In this document: piece by piece, positions 8,169 to 17,010 of the stretch | Position numbering within the stretch: position 1 is the stretch's first letter | Layout: each line of letters begins with the position of its first letter | Assembly: GCF_902712915.1 (NCBI RefSeq) | Contig: NZ_CACTIA010000005.1 | Span: forward strand, 434,001 to 498,000 | Length of the DNA: 64,000 nucleotides | From: Acidiphilium sp. C61 | Lineage (GTDB): Bacteria; Pseudomonadota; Alphaproteobacteria; Acetobacterales; Acetobacteraceae | Direction of reading: 5' to 3' | Made by a program: the position numbers and the translations under genes | Notes under the pieces: generated by a model | Database searches by the model: none | What the model was told of the DNA's origin: nothing | What the model saw: only the letters and a program-made list of their open reading frames with translations

Positions 8169-8207
8169 GTCCGTCCCACCCATTTTCCGCCAGAGGAGCG
8201 AACAGAC

Positions 8208-9380
8208 ATGCGTGACGCCGTGATCGTCTCGACCGCCAGAACCCCGATCGGCCGCGCCTATCGCGGTGCCTTCAACGCCACCCCCGCCCCCACCCTCGCC
8301 GCCCACGCGCTGCGCGAGGCGGTGCGCCGCGCCGGGATCGACCCCGCCGAGATCGACGACTGCCTGATCGGCAGCGCCCTGCCCCAGGGCGGGCAGCACA
8401 CGATCGGCCGCACCGCCGCCCTCCGCGCCGGCCTGCCCGTAACCGTGCCTGGCATGACGATGGACCGGCAATGTTCCTCGGGCCTGATGGCCATCGCCAC
8501 CGCGGCGAAGCAGGTCATCGTCGACCGGATGGACGTGGTGCTGGCCGGCGGCGTCGAGTCGATCTCGACGGTGCAGACCGAGGCGATGCGGGTGGATCGC
8601 GATCCCGAACTCCTCGCCCTGCACGCCAACACCTACATGCCGATGATCGACACCGCCGAGGTGGTGGCGAAGCGCTACAACGTCTCGCGCGAGGCACAGG
8701 ACGCCTACGCCCTGCAATCGCAGCTTCGCACCGCCAGCGCCCAGCAGGCCGGCCGGTTCGATGCCGAGATCATCCCCGTCACCGCGACCAAGACGGTGAC
8801 GGACCGCGCGACCGGCGCCGCCAGTCAGCAGACCGTCACCCTCGCCGCCGATGAGGGCAACCGGCCGGAGACGACCGCCGAGGGCCTCGCCGGGCTCAAG
8901 CCGGTGCGCGAGGGCGGCTGCATCACCGCGGGCAATGCCAGCCAGCTCTCGGATGGCGCCTCGGCCTGCGTGGTGATGGAGGCGAAGCTCGCCGAGCAGC
9001 GCGGCCTGCAGCCGCTCGGCCGCTATGTCGGCATGGCCGTTGCCGGCACCGAGCCCGACGAGATGGGCATAGGTCCGGTCTTCGCGGTGCCGAAGCTGCT
9101 CTCGCGCTTCGGGCTCAGCGTCGGGGATATCGGCCTGTGGGAGCTGAACGAGGCCTTTGCGGTGCAGGTGCTCTATTGCCGCGACCGTCTCGGCGTACCC
9201 GACGAACTGCTCAATGTCGATGGCGGCTCGATCTCGATCGGCCACCCCTATGGCATGTCCGGCGCGCGCATGGTCGGCCACGCGCTGATCGAGGGCAAGC
9301 GCCGCGGAGCGCGCCACGTGGTGGTGACGATGTGCGTGGGCGGCGGGATGGGTGCTGCCGGCCTGTTCGAGGTTCTGTGA
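8208..9380 (+). CDS. Acetyl-CoA C-acyltransferase (thiolase)
   Basis: 390 aa, full-length thiolase. The nucleophilic Cys is in [10 protein letters not shown] (about 88), the His in [12 protein letters not shown] (about 348) and the second catalytic Cys in [10 protein letters not shown] (about 378); NEAFAVQVL is also typical. It cleaves a 3-ketoacyl-CoA with CoA, the last step of the four-gene cycle. A GAGGAGCG ribosome site precedes the ATG. The gene end overlaps the MaoC start as GTGA. No membrane segments; cytoplasmic. Degradative thiolase fits the context better than the condensing acetyl-CoA acetyltransferase, though sequence alone leaves both possible. Confidence 0.92.
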   Translation: MRDAVIVSTARTPIGRAYRGAFNATPAPTLAAHALREAVRRAGIDPAEIDDCLIGSALPQGGQHTIGRTAALRAGLPVTVPGMTMDRQCSSGLMAIATAAKQVIVDRMDVVLAGGVESISTVQTEAMRVDRDPELLALHANTYMPMIDTAEVVAKRYNVSREAQDAYALQSQLRTASAQQAGRFDAEIIPVTATKTVTDRATGAASQQTVTLAADEGNRPETTAEGLAGLKPVREGGCITAGNASQLSDGASACVVMEAKLAEQRGLQPLGRYVGMAVAGTEPDEMGIGPVFAVPKLLSRFGLSVGDIGLWELNEAFAVQVLYCRDRLGVPDELLNVDGGSISIGHPYGMSGARMVGHALIEGKRRGARHVVVTMCVGGGMGAAGLFEVL

Positions 9381-9841
9381 GCGCCCCGGCGCTCACCCTC
9401 GCCGACTATCGCGCGCTGGTCGGCGCCGAGGTCGGCTGTTCGGACTGGATGGAGGTCGGCCAGGCGCGCATCGACGCCTTCGCCGAGGTGACTGACGATG
9501 ACCAGTTCATCCATGTCGATCCCGAGCGCGCGCGCGAAACCCCGTTCGGCGGGACCATCGCGCACGGCTTTCTCACCCTCTCGCTGCTCAGCCGCATGGC
9601 CTACGATACGCTGCCGCGGCTCGCGGGGGTGGCGATGTCGGTGAATTACGGGATGAACAGCCTGCGGTTTCTGGCCCCGGTGCGCGCGGGGGCGCGCATT
9701 CGCGGCCGCTTCGCCCTTGCCGGCCTCGCCGAGAAGGGCGAGGGCCGCATCCTGCTCACCCATGACGTGACGGTGGAAATCGAGAACCAGCCGAAGCCGG
9801 CGCTGGTCGCGCAATGGCTCTCGATGCTCGCCCTCGCGTGA
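9377..9841 (+). CDS. MaoC-family (R)-hydratase/dehydratase
   Basis: 154 aa hot-dog fold protein. Hydratase motif [13 protein letters not shown] (about 34-46) supplies the catalytic Asp/His pair, followed by [14 protein letters not shown]. Start is GTG at 9377, overlapping the thiolase stop (GTGA), so translation is coupled. It would hydrate the enoyl-CoA made by the operon's dehydrogenase, taking the place of a crotonase. Ends before an 84-bp gap, the likely end of the operon. Confidence 0.88.
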   Translation: MSAPALTLADYRALVGAEVGCSDWMEVGQARIDAFAEVTDDDQFIHVDPERARETPFGGTIAHGFLTLSLLSRMAYDTLPRLAGVAMSVNYGMNSLRFLAPVRAGARIRGRFALAGLAEKGEGRILLTHDVTVEIENQPKPALVAQWLSMLALA

Positions 9842-9925
9842 TCGCCCCTGCTCTGGTCGGGGCTGCGCGCCCCGGCTAACCTCCGACCCTTGCCCGCCAC
9901 GGGCTGAACCGTTCGGAGGTCCCTG

Positions 9926-10906
9926 ATGGAATACACGAAACTCGGCGCCACCGGCCTTGAGGTCTCGCGCATCTGCGTCGGCTGCATGAGCTTCGGCGTG
10001 CCCGACCGCGGCAACCACGCCTGGACGCTCGACGAGGCGAACAGCCGCCCGATCATCCGCCGCGCGCTCGAAGCCGGCATCAATTTCTTCGACACCGCCA
10101 ATGTCTATTCCGACGGCACCAGCGAGGAAATCGTCGGCCGCGCCCTGCGCGACTACGCACGGCGCGATGAGGTGGTGATCGCGACCAAGGTCAACGGCCG
10201 GATGCGCCCCGGGCCGAACGGCGCCGGCCTGTCCCGCCGCGCGATCATGACCGAGATCGACAACAGCCTCCGCCGCCTCGGCACCGACCATGTCGATCTC
10301 TACCAGATCCACCGCTGGGACTATTCGACGCCGATCGAGGAAACGCTGGAGGCGCTGCACGACGTGGTGAAGGCGGGCAAGGCCCGCTATATCGGCGCCT
10401 CCTCGATGTTCGCCTGGCAATTCGCCAACGCGCTGGCCATCGCCGAGCGTCATGGCTGGACGCGCTTCGTCTCGATGCAGAACTACCTCAACCTGCTCTA
10501 TCGCGAGGAGGAGCGCGAGATGCTGCCGCTCTGCCGCGCCGCCGGCGTCGGCGTGATCCCCTGGAGCCCGCTCGCCCGCGGCCGCCTCACCCGCGACTGG
10601 GACGACGCCACCGCCCGCGCCGAGACCGACGAATTCGGCAAGACGCTCTACGCCGCCACCGAAACGGCCGACCGCAAGGTGGTCGAGGCCGTCGCCACGA
10701 TCGCCGGCGAACGCGGCCTCAAGCGCGCGCAGGTCGCCCTCGCCTGGGTGCTGTCACGCCCTGGCGTCACCGCGCCGATCGTCGGCGCCACGAAGCTCGC
10801 CCATCTGGAGGACGCGATCGAGGCGATCGGCGTCACCCTCGGCGCCGAGGAGATCGGCCGGCTCGAAACCCCCTACGTGCCACACGCGGTGGTCGGCTTC
10901 TCGTAA
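9926..10906 (+). CDS. Aldo/keto reductase
   Basis: 326 aa TIM-barrel oxidoreductase. Catalytic tetrad visible: Asp of FFDTANVY (about 54), Tyr of NVYSDG (about 58), Lys of VIATKVNG (about 88), His of LYQIHRWD (about 129). C-terminal NADPH-binding motif present (PGVTAPIVGATKLAHL). A TTCGGAGG ribosome site precedes the ATG. It resembles the YajO/Tas-like group that reduces aldehydes, but the substrate is unknown. It stands alone between the acyl-CoA operon and the convergent HerA-like gene. Confidence 0.9.
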   Translation: MEYTKLGATGLEVSRICVGCMSFGVPDRGNHAWTLDEANSRPIIRRALEAGINFFDTANVYSDGTSEEIVGRALRDYARRDEVVIATKVNGRMRPGPNGAGLSRRAIMTEIDNSLRRLGTDHVDLYQIHRWDYSTPIEETLEALHDVVKAGKARYIGASSMFAWQFANALAIAERHGWTRFVSMQNYLNLLYREEEREMLPLCRAAGVGVIPWSPLARGRLTRDWDDATARAETDEFGKTLYAATETADRKVVEAVATIAGERGLKRAQVALAWVLSRPGVTAPIVGATKLAHLEDAIEAIGVTLGAEEIGRLETPYVPHAVVGFS

Positions 10907-10942
10907 CCGGGATCGGACGGGCCTGGATCAGGCGCTACGGAA

Positions 10943-12439
10943 TCAGACGGGAAGCCTGTCCTCGGCGTCGGTCAGTCCCGGCGCCGTCGCCCAGGCGAGT
11001 TCCACCAGCGTGACGATCCGCCGCCCCGCCCCGTCGAGCTGGCAGACGATCAGCCCCTGCTCTTCCATATAGGCGAGCAGCCGCCGCGCCCGGCCAAGCG
11101 AGCGGGTGCCATAGGCCCGCGCAATCGCCGGGTCGCCCGGACAGGGCAGGCCGTCGCGCGCGGCGCGGGCGATCATCAGGTAAATCCCCTGCATGTCCTC
11201 GGGCAGGATGGCGGCGCGGCCCAGCACGTCCTGCCAGACCGCGTCCTCCGCCATCGCCGCACTGATGCCGGCGCGCGCGCGGGTCAGCATCCGGCGGAAA
11301 GCGGCGAGATCGGGGGCGGCAGCGCCGAGTGCCTCGATCCGGCAGCGGACGAGAAAATCCTGATACAGTACACCGACCGGGCGGAATCCCGCCTCGGGAT
11401 CGGCCAGGAGATCGGCAAGGATGCGCTCGAGCCGCGCCTGAAGCTCGGCCCGTTCGGCCGGGCTCTGCGGCGGCTGCGCCTCGGCGCTCGTCTCCTCCAC
11501 CACCGGCCGGGCCGCCATCAACTGGCTCAGCAGGTCGGGCGGCGGCGGGGATGGGGCGCGACGCGGCGGGCGCGCGGCCTCGGGCGGCGGCGGGGCGAGG
11601 ATGACGGTCTGCGCATCCTCGATCGCGGCCTGGGGCAACGGGGTGAGGCGCGGGGTTGCATGCCGCGCCTCGGTCTCGGTCGGCCCGATCCGCAGGGCGA
11701 GCGGCCGGCGCGACAGGGCGGGGCCGAGGGCGATGAAATGCCCGCGCTCCAGGTCGCGGAACGCCTCCGCCTGCCGCCGCTCCATGCCGAGCAGGTCGGC
11801 GGCGCGGGCCATGTCGATATCGAGAAAGGTCCGCCCCATCAGGAAATTCGAGGCCTCGGCGGCGACGTTCTTGGCCAGCTTGGCCAGCCGCTGGGTCGCG
11901 ATGATGCCGGCGAGCCCACGCTTGCGGCCGCGGCACATCAGGTTGGTCATCGCGCCCAGCGAGAGCTTGCGCGCCTCGTCCGACACCTCGCCGGCGGCGG
12001 CGGGGGCGAAGAGCTGCGCCTCGTCGACCACGACCAGCATCGGATACCAGTGATCGCGCGGGACCTCGAACAGCCCGCCGAGAAAAGCGGCGGCCCGGCG
12101 CATCTGGTTCTCGGCGTCGAGCCCCTCGAGATTCAGCACGGCGGAGACACGGTGCGCGCGGGCGCGCTCGCCGGCCAGTTGCAGCGTTGGCTCGGAATGC
12201 GCTTCGGCATCGATCACCAGATGGCCGAATCGGGCGGCAAGGGTGACGAAATCGCCCTCGGGATCGATGATCGCCTGTTGAACCCAGGCAGCACTCTGCT
12301 CGAGCAGGCGGCGGAGCAGGTGGGACTTGCCGGAACCGGAATTGCCCTGGACCAGCAATCTCGTGGCCAGCAGTTCCTCAAGGTCGAGAACGGCAGGCGC
12401 GTTGCCGGCCGCCATACCCATCTCGATCGCCACTGTCAT
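10943..12439 (-). CDS. HerA/DUF87-type ATP-binding protein
   Basis: 498 aa. P-loop ATPase of the HerA/FtsK branch: Walker A GNSGSGKSHLLR (about 32-43), Walker B LVVVDEAQLF (about 128-137), and a sensor-like IIATQRLAKL. A proline-rich linker (about 270-330) leads to a C-terminal helical region ending in a winged-helix-like stretch. ATG chosen because an AGGAGG lies 12 bases upstream and the longer in-frame extension is low-quality. The usual HerA partner nuclease NurA is not next to it, so a DNA-processing role is only family-based. Similar solitary proteins are common in alphaproteobacteria. Confidence 0.75.
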   Translation of the reverse strand: MTVAIEMGMAAGNAPAVLDLEELLATRLLVQGNSGSGKSHLLRRLLEQSAAWVQQAIIDPEGDFVTLAARFGHLVIDAEAHSEPTLQLAGERARAHRVSAVLNLEGLDAENQMRRAAAFLGGLFEVPRDHWYPMLVVVDEAQLFAPAAAGEVSDEARKLSLGAMTNLMCRGRKRGLAGIIATQRLAKLAKNVAAEASNFLMGRTFLDIDMARAADLLGMERRQAEAFRDLERGHFIALGPALSRRPLALRIGPTETEARHATPRLTPLPQAAIEDAQTVILAPPPPEAARPPRRAPSPPPPDLLSQLMAARPVVEETSAEAQPPQSPAERAELQARLERILADLLADPEAGFRPVGVLYQDFLVRCRIEALGAAAPDLAAFRRMLTRARAGISAAMAEDAVWQDVLGRAAILPEDMQGIYLMIARAARDGLPCPGDPAIARAYGTRSLGRARRLLAYMEEQGLIVCQLDGAGRRIVTLVELAWATAPGLTDAEDRLPV

Positions 12440-12983
12440 GGTCCGATTCGTCGCCTCCTGATGCGAGTCCCTGCCGGGCCGGCCGGTCTGCCGGGGCGGG
12501 ACTGCGTGCTTCGTCAATGGGATAGGCGCGGCATCCGGCCTTGCCTGGTGCGTGACCCGCTCCGGGGGGTTCGGCTTATCAACCAGGGGCCACCGCGTCG
12601 AGACGCGATAACAGGATACGGTGGGCAAGATTGACGAAATTATGTGTAATTCTGTGCTTTGCCGTAACGTATCGTTAAGTTTTGCGGAGTACATACAGTC
12701 TTGCACGAGCGCAAAACAGCGTGCGCCGGCTGCAACAACCGCTGCCGCAGGCCGTGCAAAACGCACGGGGACCGCGCCCGCCGCCGAAAAATGTCGTCGG
12801 CAATTCGGTGACTGCCGTGAGAGAGCGGCACCTTTCTGCCCCTCCCCGCCTTGCGGGGCCCCGCGCGACAGGGGTGATAGGTAAATGCGCGGGATGGAGC
12901 CATGCAGCGCAGATTCGTGCTGCACGGAAGCTTGGTGAACAGGATTGCGATGGACAGAGCGACTTGGCGCAGAGTGGTGCGGC
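12440..12983. other. 544-bp intergenic region with small hairpins
   Basis: Lies between the end of the methylglyoxal-synthase-like gene and the start of the HerA-like gene, both on the minus strand. No convincing gene seen. It contains an AT-richer patch at about 12625-12700 (a likely promoter area for the ATPase), a CCGTGC-AAAAC-GCACGG hairpin (12752-12768) and CCCCGC-CTT-GCGGGG (12844-12858), which could act as terminators. Confidence 0.4.
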
Positions 12984-13955
12984 TCAGGCGGCGAGCAGCG
13001 ATGCAAATCCAGTCATCCAGAATTCGGCATTCGCCAGGTCGTTGATGCAGAGGCAGCCTTGCGGGGCGAAGCGGGTCGCCCGTTCGAGAAGCTGGATGTC
13101 CGCCTCGTGCTCGCGCGCCACATGCGGATCCTCGAAGAAGATCAGCCGCCGGCAGCGCCCTTCCAGCACCTCCTCGGCGATCTGCGCGTCGCCGCCCCGC
13201 GGGCCGGACTGGAAGGCGGTGGACCAGCCCGGAACGGGCGGAGGCAGAACCGGGCGCAGCGACGCCGCCTCGGCCGCCATCCGCGCCGGAACCTCGCCGT
13301 TCAGCAGCCCGCCGGTCGTGCCCGTGGCAAGGCGCCGGCCGAAGCGCGACAGAAGCGCATGGTGCCGCCGGGCGAATTCCAGCATCACCTTCTTCTGGGT
13401 GTCGTGGGCGATCAGCCCGATCGTCTCGGACGCGACGGCTTCGGGCCGCATCCAGTGTGCGAGTTGCGCGGCAAGACCGGTGCGGTCGATGCCGGCGAGG
13501 CTGTGCCAGACCAGGGCGAGCCATTCCGAGGCCGCACCGCGGTTGGTCAGGAACGGCCGCCCATGCACGACGCATTGCCGCTTCAGCGCCTGCATCTCGG
13601 GGAACACGCCGATCGGGTCGACCGGGTCGATCAGGTAGATCACGAAATCGAGCGCCGCACGGCCGGAGGCGTCCGGCACCACCATCGAGGTCAGGGTGAT
13701 CACCCCGCCCTCGCGCGCGGGGCGCAGGCGGGTGGGCGGGTTGGCGCCGAGCAGGCCGGAGGCGAGGATCGCGTCGCAGGTGGCGCCCACCGCATGCAGT
13801 CGCACAACGGGTGCTGCGAGGAGCGGTGCGAAGTCACGCAGGAGGGCGAACAGCGGCGAAGCCGTGCCACCGCGCAAGGCCGCCGACGCCGCGATGCCGA
13901 TCCGCACGACGCCCGTTTCATCGCCGCCCGTTTCATTGCCGCGCGTCACTGTCAT
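12984..13955 (-). CDS. Methylglyoxal synthase-like protein with two MGS-type domains
   Basis: 323 aa, about twice bacterial MgsA (about 150). The C-terminal half (179-320) keeps MGS landmarks: LIAHDTQKK, ATGTTGGLL, SGPRGGDAQ with catalytic-type Asp 256, FFEDPHVAREHEADI, and a final nucleotide-like CINDLANAEF. The N-terminal half (18-150) repeats the fold in degenerate form: LHAVGATCDAIL, VIYLIDPVDPIGVFPEMQAL, PFLTNRGAASEW, but lacks the GGD motif. MGS converts dihydroxyacetone phosphate to methylglyoxal and phosphate; here the second domain may be active and the first regulatory. Start at the ATG with GGGAGG seven bases upstream. Solitary gene. Confidence 0.75.
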   Translation of the reverse strand: MTVTRGNETGGDETGVVRIGIAASAALRGGTASPLFALLRDFAPLLAAPVVRLHAVGATCDAILASGLLGANPPTRLRPAREGGVITLTSMVVPDASGRAALDFVIYLIDPVDPIGVFPEMQALKRQCVVHGRPFLTNRGAASEWLALVWHSLAGIDRTGLAAQLAHWMRPEAVASETIGLIAHDTQKKVMLEFARRHHALLSRFGRRLATGTTGGLLNGEVPARMAAEAASLRPVLPPPVPGWSTAFQSGPRGGDAQIAEEVLEGRCRRLIFFEDPHVAREHEADIQLLERATRFAPQGCLCINDLANAEFWMTGFASLLAA

Positions 13956-14140
13956 GTCCCGCCTCCCTGCCATGCCATTCGCCTGCCGCAACACGGAGAG
14001 TCCGAGCCGGCGGCGGAAAAATCAATAGGGCGCAGCGGGACGCGGAGGAGCGATTCAGCCGCCATTAACTATTATATTGTATCCAATTTTTAGAACGATT
14101 TGTAACTGAATATTTTTGTTTTATTATCAGGAGTTTGCCG

Positions 14141-15817
14141 ATGGAATTGCGTTTTCTCGGCGGATACCGACATCTTCACGCGGCCGTGGACGCGATGGCC
14201 GGTCTCGTGCGGGTGGATGCAAATGGCGCGATCATCGATGCAAACCCGACATTTTGTGCGCTGCTTGGCGGCGCGCGGGCGGATTTCGTCAGCCGGGATC
14301 GGGCTGGGCTGATCGGCGACGTCGTCGATCCGGACTATCTCCGCCATCTCGCGGAGGGAACGGGATGGGAAGGCACGCAGACGCTTCTCGGCCCCGGAGG
14401 ACGCAGGGTGCCGGTCCGGCTGGTGGCGCAGCGGGTGGATGGCGGGGCGGGCGAAACGGCAGAGCTGGTGCTGGCGGTTTCGGAAGCGGAGTTGCGGGAG
14501 ATGCACGAGGCGCGCGGCCTGCGGACCATCGCAAGCGGACGCGGCATGATCGAGTGCGCGCCGGATGGCACCATTCTCGACGTCAACAACAATTTTCTCC
14601 GCGCGGTCGGCTACCGGCGGGACGAGCTGATCGGCCGGCATCACCGGGTGCTGACCGTGGCGGACGAGGCGACGAGCGAGGCCTATCGCCAGTTCTGGGA
14701 ACGGCTGCGCGCCGGCGAGCATTTCGTCACCGAAATCGCCCGGCGCCACCGTGACGGCCATACGGTCTGGCTGGCCGAATCGTACAATGGGATGCGCGAT
14801 GCCGCAGGTGCGGTGACCAGCGTAATGATATTCGCCTCGGACGTGACCGACCGGGTGCAGGCCGTCGAGACGATCAAGCAAGCGCTGGATGGGCTCGCGA
14901 CCGGCGTGCTCGATGTATCGCTGCCGGAGGGGCTGCCAGCGCCGTTCGATGTGATCGCCGCAGACCTTAACGGCGCGGCCGCCGCGCTCAGGACCACATT
15001 GCGGCAAGTGCGGGATTCCTCGTCCGTGATCGATGGAAGCCTGCGTGAAATCCGCGCGGCGGCCGACGACCTGGCACGGCGCACGGAGGGAGAGGCTGCA
15101 AGCCTCGAACAGTCGTCCGCGGCCCTGGCCCAGCTCGACAAGCACCTGCGTGCCACCGCCAATGAAGCGAAGCAGGCCGGGGAAACCGCGGCGGCGACTG
15201 CCGGCAAGGCAGATGAATCGAACCGGCTGGTGAGTGAAGCGGTCGATGCGATGCGAGCGATCGAGTCCTCGTCGGCAGAAATCGCACAGATCATCGACCT
15301 GATCGAGGAAGTCGGGTTCCAGACCAACCTTCTGGCGTTGAATGCCGGGGTGGAGGCGGCGCGGGCCGGCGAGGCCGGGCGCGGCTTCGCTGTGGTCGCA
15401 TCGGAAGTGCGGGCCCTCGCCCAGCGCTCGTCAGACGCGGCGAAGCGGATCACCCCTCTCATTCTCGGCTCGCGCCGCCAGGTGGCGGCCGGCGTCGATC
15501 TGGTTGGACGAACCGGCGAGGCGTTGCAGGGGATTTTCCGCGACGTCGAGGCGATGAACAGGCGGATTGCGGAGATGGCAACGGCGATTACCGCACAATC
15601 GGACGACATCGGCGCAATCAATTCCGCAATCGGCTATCTCGACCAGGCGGTCCAGCAGAACGCGGCGATGGCCGAAGAGGCGAATGCCGCCACCGCGACG
15701 CTTGCCGGTCAGGCGGAGGCGCTTTCGCGGATCGTCGGGCGGTTCAGCTTCGACTCCAGCACGGCGCGGCAGGTTGCGCCCGTGCAGCTGCGCGTGGTTC
15801 GGGCCCGGGCGTCGTGA
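14141..15817 (+). CDS. Soluble methyl-accepting chemotaxis protein with two PAS domains
   Basis: 558 aa. PAS 1 at about 10-110, PAS 2 at about 125-245 (GRGMIECAPDGTILDVNNNF, then the PAC-like RRHRDGHTVWLAESYN), then a coiled signalling domain with the MCP hairpin signature (EEVGFQTNLLALNAGVEAARAG, GRGFAVVASEVRALAQRSS). No transmembrane segment is seen, so it is a cytoplasmic sensor; PAS 2 resembles Aer-type redox or haem/flavin PAS domains, but the ligand is unknown. It would signal to CheA/CheW. Start ATG follows CAGGAG. The upstream 90 bases are AT-rich. No other che genes are nearby. Confidence 0.88.
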   Translation: MELRFLGGYRHLHAAVDAMAGLVRVDANGAIIDANPTFCALLGGARADFVSRDRAGLIGDVVDPDYLRHLAEGTGWEGTQTLLGPGGRRVPVRLVAQRVDGGAGETAELVLAVSEAELREMHEARGLRTIASGRGMIECAPDGTILDVNNNFLRAVGYRRDELIGRHHRVLTVADEATSEAYRQFWERLRAGEHFVTEIARRHRDGHTVWLAESYNGMRDAAGAVTSVMIFASDVTDRVQAVETIKQALDGLATGVLDVSLPEGLPAPFDVIAADLNGAAAALRTTLRQVRDSSSVIDGSLREIRAAADDLARRTEGEAASLEQSSAALAQLDKHLRATANEAKQAGETAAATAGKADESNRLVSEAVDAMRAIESSSAEIAQIIDLIEEVGFQTNLLALNAGVEAARAGEAGRGFAVVASEVRALAQRSSDAAKRITPLILGSRRQVAAGVDLVGRTGEALQGIFRDVEAMNRRIAEMATAITAQSDDIGAINSAIGYLDQAVQQNAAMAEEANAATATLAGQAEALSRIVGRFSFDSSTARQVAPVQLRVVRARAS

Positions 15818-15854
15818 GCCCGCGCTGCGCGAGGGGTCAGGGGGACGGTTGCGC

Positions 15855-15896
15855 TAGAGCACGTTCCGATCCATCCGGATCGGATGCCGTGCTCTA
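15855..15896. repeat. Palindromic intergenic repeat, copy A
   Basis: A 42-bp palindrome with outer arms TAGAGCAC/GTGCTCTA and inner arms TCCGATCC/GGATCGGA. It shares the TAGAGCA outer boundary and a CCGATC core with copies B and C. Lies just after the chemoreceptor gene and may also act as a terminator. Confidence 0.65.
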
Positions 15897-15911
15897 TCTT
15901 GTTGATAATTC

Positions 15912-15960
15912 GAGCATCTTTATCCGATCAGATGATTCCATCTGATCGGATGATGCTCTA
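15912..15960. repeat. Palindromic intergenic repeat, copy B
   Basis: Inverted repeat with inner arms ATCCGATCAGATG (15922-15934) and CATCTGATCGGAT (15939-15951), and outer GAGCATC/GATGCTC. The LacI-family gene ends inside it, taking its last residues and TAA from the repeat. Nearly the same palindrome occurs at 56651-56698. Confidence 0.75.
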
Positions 15961-16999
15961 GGTGCGCCGGGTGCAGCGAGCTGCCCCGGGCGACGAGGCG
16001 CAGCCCGACCTCGATGCGCTCGGGTGAAAGGATTTCGCCGCGGCGGCTTGCGGCGACCGCGCGGGCCAGCATCGCCCCGGCGCGCTCACCGATTCCCCGC
16101 GCATCGACCGCCACGGTACTGATCGCCGGCACAGCGCAGCGCGACACCTCGAAATCGCCGAAGCCGCCGATCGCGATCCGCTCCGGCACGGCGATGCCCC
16201 GTCGCTGGCATTCGCCGATCGCGCCGAAGGCGATCAGGTCGCTCGCGCAGACCACCGCATCGGTCTCCGGCCAGCGTTCCAGCAGCCGCGCCATTCCCTC
16301 AGCACCGTGCCGCATCGACAGCGGCGGCTGGCCGTGGCGGAAGACCAGCGGCGGGCCGAGCCCGGACGCCGCCAGCGTCTCCTCATAGCCGCGGCCGCGC
16401 TCCTCGCCGCGTGGATCACGCCGCGAGGCGCCGCCGAGAAAGGCGATGCGCCGCCGCCCGATCGCGGCGAGATGCGCCGTCATCACAGCGCCCGCCGCGC
16501 GGTTGGAGAAGCCGACCACCCCGCCGATGGGGGATGCGGGCAGATCCCATGTCTCGACCACCGGCAACGCCGAGCGACTGAGCAAGGCGGCAACGCGCCG
16601 GCTATGCGCTCCGCCGGTCAGCACGATTCCCTCCGGCCGGTGCCGCATCAGCGTCTGCAGCAGCTCTTCCTCGCGCGCGCTGCTGTAGAGCGTGGTGCCC
16701 AGCAGCAGGTCCAGTCCGGCCTGGCGCAACGCCGCCTCCAGCCCGGCGACGGTTTCGGCGAAGTTCGAATTGTCCATCGAGGGCACGATGGCGGCGACGA
16801 AACCCGACCGCCGGCTGGCCAGCGCGCCCGCCGCCGCATGCGGGACATAGCCGAGCCGGGATACCGCCTCCATGATCCGCGCCCGCGTCGGCGCCGCCAC
16901 CACAGCACCGCGCAGCGCCCGCGAGACGGTCATTTTCGACACGCCTGCAGCGGCGGCGACATCGTCCATCGTCGGCGCGCGGCGGAGCGGCGGAGCCAT
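15920..16999 (-). CDS. LacI-family transcriptional regulator of the sugar-acid locus
   Basis: 359 aa. N-terminal LacI HTH (TMDDVAAAAGVSKMTVSRAL, about 9-28) and hinge, then a periplasmic-binding-protein-like effector domain. It follows the idonate-type dehydrogenase gene by 11 bp on the same strand and faces a divergent catabolic/transport operon. The palindrome TGTTACCGCTAACA in the divergent promoter is of the GntR/IdnR type and is its likely operator, with a sugar acid such as gluconate or idonate as plausible inducer. The last dozen residues are encoded by palindromic repeat B, so the native C-terminus was probably altered. Confidence 0.9.
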   Translation of the reverse strand: MAPPLRRAPTMDDVAAAAGVSKMTVSRALRGAVVAAPTRARIMEAVSRLGYVPHAAAGALASRRSGFVAAIVPSMDNSNFAETVAGLEAALRQAGLDLLLGTTLYSSAREEELLQTLMRHRPEGIVLTGGAHSRRVAALLSRSALPVVETWDLPASPIGGVVGFSNRAAGAVMTAHLAAIGRRRIAFLGGASRRDPRGEERGRGYEETLAASGLGPPLVFRHGQPPLSMRHGAEGMARLLERWPETDAVVCASDLIAFGAIGECQRRGIAVPERIAIGGFGDFEVSRCAVPAISTVAVDARGIGERAGAMLARAVAASRRGEILSPERIEVGLRLVARGSSLHPAHLEHHPIRWNHLIG

Positions 17000-17010
17000 C
17001 GCGCCGGCGC

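Noticed and set aside
12840..12985. Possible small plus-strand gene (MQRRFVLHGS...)
   Set aside because: No ribosome site, Arg-rich composition and overlap with the end of the methylglyoxal-synthase-like gene.
12682..13638. 318-codon plus-strand frame over the intergenic region and the MGS-like gene
   Set aside because: Antisense to a gene with clear MGS motifs; no motif of its own and no ribosome site.
15855..15960. Two adjacent palindromes as an integration or origin site
   Set aside because: The same family recurs at 56651 after another gene, so a dispersed palindromic repeat explains them better.
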